Assembly: GCA_965116935.1 (NCBI GenBank)
Contig: OZ220737.1
Coordinates: 2,294,001-2,358,000 of the forward strand
From: VXYL01 sp965116935
Lineage (GTDB): Bacteria > Pseudomonadota > Gammaproteobacteria > Pseudomonadales > Azotimanducaceae
Direction: 5' to 3'
DNA: 64,000 bases
The notes beneath the pieces are model-generated. The model worked only from the letters and a program-made list of their open reading frames with translations. It was not told the origin of the DNA and did no database searches. The position numbers were made by a program, and so were the translations under genes. This document shows, piece by piece, positions 32,551 through 40,537 of this stretch (positions are counted from its first letter, which is position 1; the number at the start of each line of letters is the position of its first letter).

Positions 32551-33722
32551 CAGCCGAACCTTCGTTGTTTCAGCACTTCGACGCCGGGTAGCGGCTTGCC
32601 CTCGACGTACTCGAGGAAGGCGCCGCCGCCGGTGGAGAGATAGGAGACGCCATCGGCAACTCCGTACTTCTCCACGGCTGCCAGAGTATCCCCTCCGCCG
32701 GCGATGGAGAAGGCGGATGACGACGCTACCGCCTCCGCCACCACTCGGGTACCTTCGCCGAAGTGGTCGCGCTCGACCACACCGAGCGGGCCGTTCCAGA
32801 GGATGGTGGCGGCATCCTGCAAGACCTCTCGACTTCGGCGTGCCGACTCGGGGCCGATGTCCAGGATCATCTCGCCCTCTGGCACCTCGCCGGCCAAGCG
32901 CAGATGCGCTGCCCGGGCGTCTGGGGATGGGGCGGTCATCACGTCCAGCGGCAAGGGCACGTTCGTCTTTGCGGCGATTCGCCGCGCCACATCCACGAGT
33001 TCCGGTTCGGCCAGGGAAGCGCCTATGCCTTGCCCTGCGGCCAGCAGGAACGTGTTGGCGATGCCGCCGCCGACGATGAGCGTGTCGGCGACTTCGGACA
33101 GGGATTCGAGCACGGCGAGTTTGGTGGAAACCTTGCTGCCGCCAACGATGGCCACCACCGGTCGCGCCGGTGCGGTTAAGGCGCGGTCGAGCGCGTCGAG
33201 TTCCGCCGCCAGCAGGGGGCCGGCACATGCCAGCGCCGCGAACCGCGCCACGCCGTGGGTGGAAGCCTGCGCCCGATGGGCGGTGGCGAAGGCGTCCATC
33301 ACGAAAATGTCCGCGAGTGCCGCGTAGCGCCGCGCCAGAGCGTCGTCGTTCTCCGTTTCGCCGGGGCAGAAGCGAACGTTCTCGAGCAGCGCCAGTTGCC
33401 CCGGCGACACACGGGCACAGTGCTCCCAATCGGAAATCAGTGGCACCCTGAGCCCGAGCGCTTCCGAGAGTGCCGTCGCCACCGGCGTTAGGGACAGCGC
33501 TGGATCGATGGCGCCGGGCTCCGGCCGGCCGAGGTGCGACATGACGATCACGGCCGCGCCGGCGTCGAGGCAGTGGCGCAATGTGGGCAAGGCGGCGTCG
33601 ATTCGCGCGCTGCTGGCGATCACGCCATCCCGCACGGGCACGTTCAGGTCTTCGCGGATGAGCACTCGCTTGCCGGCGAGGTCCTGTTCCGGCAGGCGAC
33701 GGAATGCGCGCTCTCCGGCCAT
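32550..33722 (-). CDS. pgk: Phosphoglycerate kinase
   Basis: 390 residues, the normal bacterial length. 'GKRVLIREDLNVPVRDG', 'RIDAALPTLRHCLDAGAAVI', 'MSHLGRPEPG', 'LLENVRFCPGETENDD', 'AIVGGSKVSTKLAVLESL', 'LIVGGGIANTFLLAAG', and the C-terminal 'FSIAGGGDTLAAVEKYG' and 'YLSTGGGAFLEYVEGK' are all present. It transfers phosphate between 1,3-bisphosphoglycerate and ADP in glycolysis. Start MAGERAFRRLPEQDL. The gap to the SDR upstream is 23 bases. No gap or tkt neighbour is seen; the link to an ankyrin gene is unusual. Confidence 0.95.
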   Translation of the reverse strand: MAGERAFRRLPEQDLAGKRVLIREDLNVPVRDGVIASSARIDAALPTLRHCLDAGAAVIVMSHLGRPEPGAIDPALSLTPVATALSEALGLRVPLISDWEHCARVSPGQLALLENVRFCPGETENDDALARRYAALADIFVMDAFATAHRAQASTHGVARFAALACAGPLLAAELDALDRALTAPARPVVAIVGGSKVSTKLAVLESLSEVADTLIVGGGIANTFLLAAGQGIGASLAEPELVDVARRIAAKTNVPLPLDVMTAPSPDARAAHLRLAGEVPEGEMILDIGPESARRSREVLQDAATILWNGPLGVVERDHFGEGTRVVAEAVASSSAFSIAGGGDTLAAVEKYGVADGVSYLSTGGGAFLEYVEGKPLPGVEVLKQRRFG

Positions 33723-33745
33723 CGCGCTGGTCCGCAGCACCCCGC

Positions 33746-34447
33746 CTACCAGGTCTCGCCAAACGGACGGATCATCACGTCGAAGGTCCACGCGCTCTTC
33801 GGTTGGTGCGCAAGGTGCCAGACTTCGGCGGCGATGTCGTCCGGCTTGCAGTAATAGTCGTCCGGCGCGTCGGGGTTGCGACGGCGCGTCCACTCGAGGT
33901 CGATGACCGCATCGATGGCCACGTAGCCGACGTGGATGCCCTTCGGCCCGAGCGAGCGTGCCATGGACTCCGCGAGAATGCGCTGCGCCGCCTTGGTGGG
34001 CGCGAAGCCAGCGAAGAAATCCTTGCCGCGGTAGGCGGCGGTGTTGCCGGTGCAGACGATCGCACCGCTGCCGCGCTCGATCATCCCGGGCGCGACCAGC
34101 CTGCCGAGGTGCAGCAGCGCCATGGTGTTGACTGCGAAGTTGCGTGCGAGCACGTCGGGCTCGATGCTGAGGAAGTCGCCAAAGGCACCGCCGACGGCGT
34201 TGTGGATCACGACATCCGGCAGGCCGAGTTCCACGTGCACGTGCTCGACGGTGGCGGCCAGCGCGTCGGCGTCGGCCACATCGCACGGATAGGCGTGAGT
34301 GTTCGGAACGCCTTGCTCAAGCTCTTTTAGCCGCTCGGCATTGCGCGCCAGCATGGCCACCCGATAGTCGCCGGCAAACCTTCGCACGATGGCGCTGCCA
34401 GTGCCGGGGCCAACGCCGGTGACCAGTGCGATGCGTCCTTCGCTCAT
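33746..34447 (-). CDS. Short-chain dehydrogenase/reductase-like protein lacking the catalytic Tyr
   Basis: 233 residues. Rossmann start 'IALVTGVGPGTGSAIVRRF' (TGxxxGxG) and 'DVVIHNAVGGAFGDF' (NAG-like) are normal. The active-site Tyr-x-x-x-Lys reads 'FAPTK' in 'FFAGFAPTKAAQRILAESM', with Phe for Tyr, so ordinary oxidoreductase chemistry is doubtful; it may be a non-catalytic or altered SDR. First gene of the minus-strand run leading to pgk. A divergent avidin-like gene starts 104 bases away. Confidence 0.82.
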   Translation of the reverse strand: MSEGRIALVTGVGPGTGSAIVRRFAGDYRVAMLARNAERLKELEQGVPNTHAYPCDVADADALAATVEHVHVELGLPDVVIHNAVGGAFGDFLSIEPDVLARNFAVNTMALLHLGRLVAPGMIERGSGAIVCTGNTAAYRGKDFFAGFAPTKAAQRILAESMARSLGPKGIHVGYVAIDAVIDLEWTRRRNPDAPDDYYCKPDDIAAEVWHLAHQPKSAWTFDVMIRPFGETW

Positions 34448-34551
34448 GTGTGTCCGTCTTTGTTTTGGCGAGCGCGACTCTACCCCAGATTAGGCCAGAC
34501 AGTGCCGCGCGCCCGCCTGCTACGATGCCAGCGATAGTGCGGGAGGCGCAT

Positions 34552-34911
34552 ATGCAGGAACTGATCGGCGAATGGCTGAACCAGAATGGTTCGCACCTTC
34601 GCATCGAGAGCGTCGATGCAGCGGGCGAAGTTCGCGGCACCTTTCAGTCCGCCAAGGGTCGAGCCGCACAGGATCGGTCCTATCCCGTGCTCGGGGTTGC
34701 GAACGGCGAAGTGGCTTCCTTCGCCGTCAACTTCACCGACGACGACGCCAATCTCCATTCCATCAGCACCTTCTCCGGCCGCCTCGACGGCACCACGCTG
34801 CACACGCTCTGGGTGCTGGCACGGCAATACGAAGACGCGGAACGAACCAAGCCGACGCAGCCGTGGAACGCCTTTCTGGTGAATGCGGATCGCTTCACGA
34901 AGGTTGGTTGA
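34552..34911 (+). CDS. Avidin/streptavidin-family biotin-binding protein, cytoplasmic short form
   Basis: 119 residues from ATG 34552 after GGGAGGCGC. The whole chain lines up with the streptavidin barrel. Biotin contacts by alignment: Asn10 (N23), Ser14 (S27), Ser33 (S45), Ser70 (S88), Ser72 (T90), Trp87 (W108), Trp105 (W120) and Asp113 (D128) are kept or conservative. Tyr43, Trp79 and Trp92 are replaced by Phe31, Phe61 and Phe74. Core motifs: 'GEWLNQNGSHLRI', 'GTFQSAKG', 'NLHSISTFSGRL', 'HTLWVLARQ'. No signal peptide, unlike most avidins. It should bind biotin or a related ligand; the Phe changes predict altered affinity. No biotin gene nearby. Confidence 0.85.
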   Translation: MQELIGEWLNQNGSHLRIESVDAAGEVRGTFQSAKGRAAQDRSYPVLGVANGEVASFAVNFTDDDANLHSISTFSGRLDGTTLHTLWVLARQYEDAERTKPTQPWNAFLVNADRFTKVG

Positions 34912-34919
34912 CGGGTGCG

Positions 34920-35150
34920 TCGGCCGAGCGCTGCGCGAACTGCCCGAGCCTCCTAAGGGCGAGGCTTGTCCTCGCCATGTTCCGGTCCTGTCTTGAACGA
35001 TTTCCAGTTGCCCTTGCACGGGCGACCACAAGGGTCGCGTCTGGTCGGTTGGAGGCAAAGCGCGCACGCTTGACCGTGGACGCCGGAGGCCAGTAGGGTG
35101 CGCGCCCATGGATTGCGCCCGCAGTAGTCAAGCCATTGCCTTGCGCAGCG
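34920..35150. repeat. Intergenic segment with dispersed-repeat fragments
   Basis: No gene seen. Holds GGGCGAGGCTTGTCCTCGCC (34959-34978) and GGGCGACCACAAGGGTCGC (35017-35035); the second motif recurs inside the 5' end of dsbA (62171-62190). Confidence 0.45.
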
Positions 35151-35193
35151 CACTCATGTGCGGTGCGTGCCATTGAAATCGCCTAACCCCAAG

Positions 35194-36387
35194 ATGGCCT
35201 TGGGCGTTTCGTTCCGCTTCATCGGGGCGGTCATCTGCGTGGGTGCCCTGGGGCTTCAGGCGCTCGCGCAAGAAACAGGTCGCGAAGGCGAGTGCGTCGG
35301 GGTGGCGGCCAACGTGGACGTCTGGCTCGAGCTTGCGCCCGCCAACGACATGGTTCGGGTCACCTACCGGGCAAGCCAGCCCTTGTCGAAACTCGCGTTG
35401 GGGCTGCCGAGGCATGAGTCGCTGTTGCGCCGGTTGCGGGTCGAGGAGCCGGAGGCGGAGATCGGCAGCGATGGAAGCGTGGTCCTGTCGGAGCCTTCCC
35501 AAACCCTCGTAGTGGACGTGCCGCCCGATCCGCCGGGGTACAAGATGGATCGGCAATACCCAATCGCCTTCGCGGTGGCGGGTCGCGGCACCGCCGTGTT
35601 CCTGCCCTACCTGTTGCCGCAGGTCTGTGGCGACGTGCCGGTATCCGTGCGTGGTGGGCCCGGAGTTGCAGCCTTCGTCGATGGCGCATTTTGATGGGTC
35701 GAGGAAGACTACCGGATCACCGAAACAGCGGGATTCGTCCTGGTCGGGAAGTCGCTTGATCCCGGCGCGGCAATGCAGTTCGCACGGCAGACGCCGGCCT
35801 GGCTGGAGGAGGCGATCCGGGATTCGTACCGGCGCGCACAACAGCAACTGGTGGATGTTCTGGGCGCGATGTCCATTCCTGCACGACTGTTCGTGGATGT
35901 CCATGTCGAGGGTGCCGAGCCCGGCCAGCCGCGCAGCGGCGGCGACAAGGCCGGCGAGAGCTGCGGGGTGCGGCTCTGGTTCCGCGGCGAGGATTGGGCG
36001 AACGAACGACCCGATCTGTTGAGTCGCACGCACGACCTTATCGTCCACGAGTTGGCGCACTGCTATCAGCCGGAACAGTGGCAGCCGTGGGCGCACGAGG
36101 GCCATGCTCGGTTCCTGGAGAAGATCGTCGCCACCGGCGCCAGCGGCGACTATGTGCCCGGCACCGCTGCGGAGGAGGCGTTCGTGCAGGACTTCGATGC
36201 TTGCATGAACGAGTTGCGTGTCGGCGAACGGAGGATCTCGGCGTACTCGTGTGGGTCGGTGGTGTACTGGCTGCGTTGGCTACAGACCGGTCGGGTGAAC
36301 ATGCTGGTGGAGGAGGACACCGACAACCCGAACGAGAGTGGCACCGTCGCCGCGCGCTTCGCGCTGCGTACGATCGACGTCGCCTAA
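35194..36387 (+). pseudogene. Secreted HExxH metallopeptidase gene interrupted by an in-frame TGA
   Basis: One reading frame runs from the signal peptide (MALGVSFRFIGAVICVGALG, cleaved near 'ALAQ-ET') to TAA at 36385, broken only by TGA 35692-35694, so the two halves stay in phase ('VDGAF-stop-WVEEDYRI'). Before the stop: a beta domain ('MVRVTYRASQPLSKLALGL') like the N-terminal domain of M61-type peptidases. After it: 'LIVHELAHCY' (HExxH) and 'WAHEGHARFLE' (downstream Glu ligand), a gluzincin-like active site. Most likely a recent nonsense mutation, probably from a Trp or Arg codon. A selenocysteine reading is not supported by any clear hairpin. A GTG at 35158 is an alternative start. Confidence 0.7.
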
Positions 36388-36659
36388 AGTGGCAGCAACG
36401 GCCAACGCGAGCCGTTACGCCGGCGCCAGCACCCTGTCCACCTCCTCGCTGAACGACACTCGTTCGCCGTATTCCCCTTCCGGCGCTGATGCACCGTCAG
36501 CTCCATTGGCCGGCGGAACCCGGTCTACCCCTTCCGGATTTCAGCCGTCCGTGCGAAGAGCGTATGGACGGAATGTTCGTGTGTCGGGTATCTGGCCACT
36601 CGTGTGCAAGTCGCGCCGTGCCATACTAAAGTCATCCGTTGGAATTCCGGGGGTCGCCG
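36388..36659. other. Intergenic segment with a duplicated 3' end of the dioxygenase gene
   Basis: 36424-36477 repeats, with two mismatches and in the same orientation, the last ~18 codons of the phytanoyl-CoA dioxygenase gene (38196-38248). Nothing else is recognised here. The DNA between the two copies would be the inserted or displaced segment. Confidence 0.6.
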
Positions 36660-36682
36660 TTGACCGGTGGGCGTAGCTTCGT

Positions 36683-37699
36683 GTGGGTCGCCTTGGGGTT
36701 GGTGCTCATGGTGGTGCTCGATATCGGTGGTGTAGAGCATCCATCCGCCCAAGCGGATGGGCTGCGAGCAGAGCAGCGAGGTCGCTGACGGTACACAGGG
36801 GCAGCTTCCGGACCCTGCTGCACAACCGGATGGCAGTGGGCTTTGGCTTGGCTTGCTCGCAATCCTGCTATTTGATCAGTGCCGGTGGGGCGTTGGGGGG
36901 CTATCTGAGTGGAGGCGGCGTAGCGGAAGGTCGGCCCGTACGACGAGGGAAGGCCGGTCCATATGTCGCCGGCGTCGCAGGAGCCATCGTCGCGGTTACC
37001 TTTGTGAGTGGGCCAGTCGACTACCACTACGAGGTGCTGTTCGCGCTGGCCGATGGTAACCGGCCGAGCGAAGTGTCGGCCTTCACTGAATTCGTCACTG
37101 GGGTGGTGACGATTCTCGCGGTGTCGACGATCGGCGGCTACTTGGGCGTCGGGCTGCTGGAGCGTACCGCGAATAGCCTTTGGAAAAAGGAGGTTGAGGG
37201 ACGGGTCGAGTCGCTAGGTCAACACGTTGATGTTGAGCGGTTGCTACGGGAGAGCCGGGCGCTGCTCGCTGGGGGTGAGACCAACCTCGCATGGGAGCGT
37301 CTCGCACTGATGCCCGAGCCCGCGACAATGAGAGATTTCGACAGGATGAACCTCCACCTGCTGCGCGGATTCGCATTGAAACGCCAAGGCATGGTGACAG
37401 AGGCGTTGCAGGAGGCGAACGCTGCGTTGTCGATCATGGGTAGCTACAGTGGCTGGTACAACAAAGCGTGCTACGTAGCGCTGGGGTACGGCGAAAGCGT
37501 CACCGACGAGCAGGCCGAGGACGTAGAGGACCTGATTCGGAAGGCTCTTGAAGCTGCCCATGCCGCGGGCAAGGATGGAGCGGCATTGAAGTCAATGCGG
37601 GAATGGGTGCGAAAGGACGTTCAGGAAGAAGGGGATCTTTTCGCACTGCGAGACCGTCCGCTCATCAAAGAGTTCGTCGGTGAGGTAGGTGCGGAATAG
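36683..37699 (+). CDS. Membrane protein with helical-repeat C-terminus; N-terminus probably frameshifted
   Basis: The reliable part begins near residue 50 (36830): 'CYLISAGGALGGYLSGGG', a membrane helix 'AGPYVAGVAGAIVAVTFVSG', another 'FVTGVVTILAVSTIGGYLGV', then a soluble part with TPR-like helices ('NLAWERLALMPEPATMRDFD', 'LALGYGES', 'EDLIRKALEAAHAAG'). The stretch before it switches frame: a TTG at 36660 opens a membrane-leader frame ending at 36786, and 36757-36870 in another frame reads 'QPDGSGLWLGLLAILLFDQ'. Two small frameshifts, or sequencing errors, may have split one gene. The C-terminus recalls the repeats after DUF-type membrane sensors; function unknown. Confidence 0.55.
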   Translation: MGRLGVGAHGGARYRWCRASIRPSGWAASRAARSLTVHRGSFRTLLHNRMAVGFGLACSQSCYLISAGGALGGYLSGGGVAEGRPVRRGKAGPYVAGVAGAIVAVTFVSGPVDYHYEVLFALADGNRPSEVSAFTEFVTGVVTILAVSTIGGYLGVGLLERTANSLWKKEVEGRVESLGQHVDVERLLRESRALLAGGETNLAWERLALMPEPATMRDFDRMNLHLLRGFALKRQGMVTEALQEANAALSIMGSYSGWYNKACYVALGYGESVTDEQAEDVEDLIRKALEAAHAAGKDGAALKSMREWVRKDVQEEGDLFALRDRPLIKEFVGEVGAE

Positions 37700-37713
37700 C
37701 GGACGTTGGGGTG

Positions 37714-37898
37714 CTAGCCCGCATTATTCATGAACGCCCTACCGCGGACGACGATTCACTCGCTGTGGCTGTGCGTACTCGCTCCGGCCCCCTCGACATA
37801 GTGCGCAGCTATGCCTTCGGGTTCCTCCGTTCCGTGCGCCCAGCCACAGCGGCGTCTCGTCGCCCTCGCTACGCGCATTCATGAATAATGCGGGCTAG
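37714..37898. mobile_element. 185-bp MITE with 21-bp perfect terminal inverted repeats, CTAG ends
   Basis: Starts CTAGCCCGCATTATTCATGA(A) and ends with its exact reverse complement (37878-37898). The inside is also self-complementary (CGCTGTGGCTG near 37761 with CAGCCACAGCG near 37843), so the whole unit folds back. Non-coding. It shares the CTAG boundary but not the sequence of the MITE at 17081, suggesting two MITE families with the same target preference. Confidence 0.75.
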
Positions 37899-38186
37899 GG
37901 CCGTGCCTCAAACGCCGACGGGGAGAGTGTCTGCGGTTAGCATGTCTGTTACGCCTGAACGAGTGCTTCGAATCCCAAATATGGGGTTTCTACCAGCGCC
38001 CTGTCAACCCATAGGCATGCTCGAATCTCGGGCGTGTCGCTCACGGGGTCGATGGCAAGGAGACGAGGTGGATCCGTTGCGATACGAGCCACCAGTGGCT
38101 TTCGACAGTCCGCACGAAGTACCGCCTTACCGCTCGGTTCGCCCGACTGCCTAGTGACGCGTAAAGCACGGCGAGAAAGACGACCG
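37899..38186. other. Intergenic region, no gene recognised
   Basis: About 290 bases between the MITE and the stop codon of the dioxygenase gene. Short frames here have no recognisable features and no convincing ribosome-binding sites. Confidence 0.4.
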
Positions 38187-38975
38187 TTAAGCCCCCGCCA
38201 GCACCCTGTCCACCTCCGCGCTGAACGACACTCGTTCGCCGTATTCCCTCTCCCCGCAAGTGGCACCCGGCCCCGTGAGGCGGGCGTGTTGCCAGCGCTT
38301 GCCTTGCTTCATGTCTTCGGCTGCGTGGTCGAAGTTGACGAAGTGGATGCCGACGCCGGCGCGGCCGGTGTCGGTGGGATTGGCGCCGGTGGCGTGGGGC
38401 GTGCCGAAGCTGAAGAAGGTGACGCCGCCGGCGGCGAGTTCGCAATGCACGGCGCTCGCCTCGTCGAGCCAGGTGCGGATGTGGTGATCGCTCGCCGGGT
38501 CGCGTTCGTGCAGGAGTTGGCGCTCCACCATGTCCGGCATCACCTTGAGGGTGCCGTTGTCCCGGTTTGCGTCGTGGATGGCGATCCACATGGCGCAGCC
38601 GCGGATGGGCCTCGGGATGTGGAAGTAGGCGTTGTCGGTATGCCAGTTGGTGCCCATGCCGACGCGGGGCGGCTTGTAGAACATCTGGTCGAGAATCTTC
38701 ACCACCGGGTCACCGAGCAATGCCGACACGGCAGCCGTCACGCGCGGATGGAACGGCAAGGCGCGAAAGAGCCGGCTCTGCGGGAACAGCGGAATGAGCT
38801 GCAGGTTCTGGCGCGAATCGGGAATGGCCACGTCGCGCGGCAGCCCTTCGTCCACCCAGCGCCCAACCTCGCGCTGCATTGCTTCCACCTCGCGCGGTAC
38901 GAAAAAGCCCTCAACGGTGGTATAACCGCGCGCCTTGTACTGCTCGATCTTGGCTGCGCTGATGGGCGTGGTCAT
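38187..38975 (-). CDS. Phytanoyl-CoA dioxygenase family protein (Fe(II)/2-oxoglutarate oxygenase)
   Basis: 262 residues from ATG 38975 (MTTPISAAKIEQYKARGYTT). The double-stranded beta-helix iron site is visible: His and Asp in 'GTNWHTDNAYFHI' (HxD) and the distal His in 'SFGTPHATGANP'. Further PhyH features are 'VEGFFVPREVEAMQREV' and 'GCAMWIAIHDANRDNGTLKV'. It would hydroxylate a small molecule or lipid-derived acid using Fe(II) and 2-oxoglutarate; substrate unknown. Divergent from an MFE-type SDR 117 bases away, compatible with a shared lipid or secondary-metabolite role. Its 3' end is duplicated at 36424-36477. Confidence 0.9.
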   Translation of the reverse strand: MTTPISAAKIEQYKARGYTTVEGFFVPREVEAMQREVGRWVDEGLPRDVAIPDSRQNLQLIPLFPQSRLFRALPFHPRVTAAVSALLGDPVVKILDQMFYKPPRVGMGTNWHTDNAYFHIPRPIRGCAMWIAIHDANRDNGTLKVMPDMVERQLLHERDPASDHHIRTWLDEASAVHCELAAGGVTFFSFGTPHATGANPTDTGRAGVGIHFVNFDHAAEDMKQGKRWQHARLTGPGATCGEREYGERVSFSAEVDRVLAGA

Positions 38976-39092
38976 GGGTTCGACACCGAATCGGGTGTTG
39001 GGAGCGGCATCGCCGCACATCTGAATAGTAGCCGCAAGGCCGTGGGTTGTTCCAAGAGCGGCAACGCGAACGCAACGAACGAGGGGAAGACG

Positions 39093-39977
39093 ATGAGCGA
39101 ATTCGAAGGCAAGGTTGCCATCATTACCGGCGCGGGTGGAGGAATCGGGCGTTGCCACGCCATCGAGTTCGCCAAGCGCGGCGCCAAGGTGGTGGTGAAC
39201 GACCTCGGCGGCAGCGTCAACGGCACCGGCGCTGGCGATGCGGCGGATGCCGTGGTGGAGGAAATCCGCGCCATGGGCGGCGACGCCGTGGCCAACAAGG
39301 CTTCGGTGGCAGACCGGGACGGTGCCAAGAGCATTGCCGCCGATGCCATCAACGCCTACGGGCGCATCGACATCCTCGTCAACAACGCCGGCATCCTGCG
39401 CGACCGTACCTTCAAGAACATGACACTCGACGAGTTTGACCTCGTCATGGACGTGCACCTCACCGGCACCGCCTACGTCACGCACGCCGTCTGGCCGCAC
39501 ATGTACGAACAGCGTTACGGCCGCATCGTCTTCACCAGCTCCGGCTCCGGCATCTTCGGCAACTTTGGCCAAGCCAACTACGGCGCCGCCAAGATGGGGA
39601 TGCTGGGCCTCGCCAACGTGCTGGCGCTCGAGGGCGCAAACCGCAACGTGCGGGTGAATTGCCTGGGCCCGGGCGCGGCCACGCGCATGACCAACACGGT
39701 GCCGGGCCGCGACGAAGACCTGGATCACGTGGATCCATTGCGCGATCCAGCCTTGGTCAGCCCCGCGGTCCTCTTCATGTGCAGCGAAGACGCCCCCAAC
39801 GGCGCGGTCATCCACGCCTCCGGCGGCAACTACAGCCGCAGCGAAGTCTGGGTGAACGACGCCGTGGAACTCGGCGCCGGCGCGACCTACGAAGACCTGA
39901 CGCCCCACATCGACCGATTGATGGACATGTCGGCGGCGCACCCGCGTGCGCCGAGGGCGCCTAGGCCGCGAGGGTAG
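39093..39977 (+). CDS. SDR, 3-hydroxyacyl-CoA dehydrogenase-like (MFE-2 type)
   Basis: 294 residues; RBS GAGGGGAAG before ATG 39093. 'VAIITGAGGGIGRCHAIEFA' (NAD-binding), 'VVVNDLGGSVNGTG', 'ILVNNAGILRDRTFKNM', Ser in 'IVFTSSGSGIFG' and Tyr-x-x-x-Lys in 'QANYGAAKMGM'. The 'NDLGG...' segment and 'GILRDRTF' are typical of the dehydrogenase part of multifunctional beta-oxidation proteins, so it probably oxidises a 3-hydroxyacyl-CoA; here it is a free-standing single domain. The C-terminus ends in low-complexity 'PRAPRAPRPRG'. Confidence 0.88.
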   Translation: MSEFEGKVAIITGAGGGIGRCHAIEFAKRGAKVVVNDLGGSVNGTGAGDAADAVVEEIRAMGGDAVANKASVADRDGAKSIAADAINAYGRIDILVNNAGILRDRTFKNMTLDEFDLVMDVHLTGTAYVTHAVWPHMYEQRYGRIVFTSSGSGIFGNFGQANYGAAKMGMLGLANVLALEGANRNVRVNCLGPGAATRMTNTVPGRDEDLDHVDPLRDPALVSPAVLFMCSEDAPNGAVIHASGGNYSRSEVWVNDAVELGAGATYEDLTPHIDRLMDMSAAHPRAPRAPRPRG

Positions 39978-40000
39978 GGACGAACGACACAAGGTGGCCT

Positions 40001-40537
40001 ATGTCCAAAATCAAGAGGGTAATCGCGTCGGTTCGCACGTCGTATCGGCGGACATCCTATAGGGTCGGCTCGTGGTTCGGTGGCTTGCTTGTGGCAGCGT
40101 CTCTTGTGTACACGGCATCGCGTATCGGGAGGCCCGTTTCCGGCTGGGAGGAAGAGGTTGGAGAGCTTGTCGCCTTGGTCGGAGGCATCGCCGGTTCCTT
40201 CATCGCGTCCCGGAGCGCCTTTCGGGCCCATGCAAGATCGGCGTTCAGAAGGCTCACTTCGATGTATGTGGGACTTGGGCAGATCACAGAAGCCGCCATT
40301 TGCAACCCGCCCGAGGAGCACGAGGCTTTGGTGAGAATCGAGGCTATTGCGTCCGTCCACGCGCAAACAGCAAGAGATGCCCTTGAGGACTGGGCTGACC
40401 TTGCGCCGAACGAGGTGGCAGAATTGCGTGGAAGTCTGAGGCGCCGGGAGGCTGGTGCCACTGAGGAAGTGGAACCGGTCAACGTGCTACCGTTAGGCAG
40501 TGGTGCCGTAACTCGCCATGGAGTAAGCGACAAATGA
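40001..40537 (+). CDS. Membrane-associated protein of unknown function
   Basis: 178 residues. A basic N-terminus (MSKIKRVIASVRTSYRRTSY) and two hydrophobic segments ('VGSWFGGLLVAASLVYTASR' and 'LVALVGGIAGSFIASRSAF') precede a soluble, helical C-terminus ('EHEALVRIEAIASVHAQTA', 'ALEDWADLAPNEVAELRG'). Its TGA overlaps the ATG of the next gene by four bases (40534-40537), so the two form a unit. No family recognised. Confidence 0.65.
   Translation: MSKIKRVIASVRTSYRRTSYRVGSWFGGLLVAASLVYTASRIGRPVSGWEEEVGELVALVGGIAGSFIASRSAFRAHARSAFRRLTSMYVGLGQITEAAICNPPEEHEALVRIEAIASVHAQTARDALEDWADLAPNEVAELRGSLRRREAGATEEVEPVNVLPLGSGAVTRHGVSDK

Noticed and set aside
31576..33762. 728-codon version of the ankyrin protein
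   Set aside because: The first ~400 codons overlap pgk in another frame and are Arg-rich noise; the ATG at 32550 gives a proper ankyrin start.
35692..35800. Selenocysteine reading of the TGA
   Set aside because: No convincing stem-loop right after the TGA, and the position is not a known active-site Cys/Sec; a nonsense mutation is simpler.
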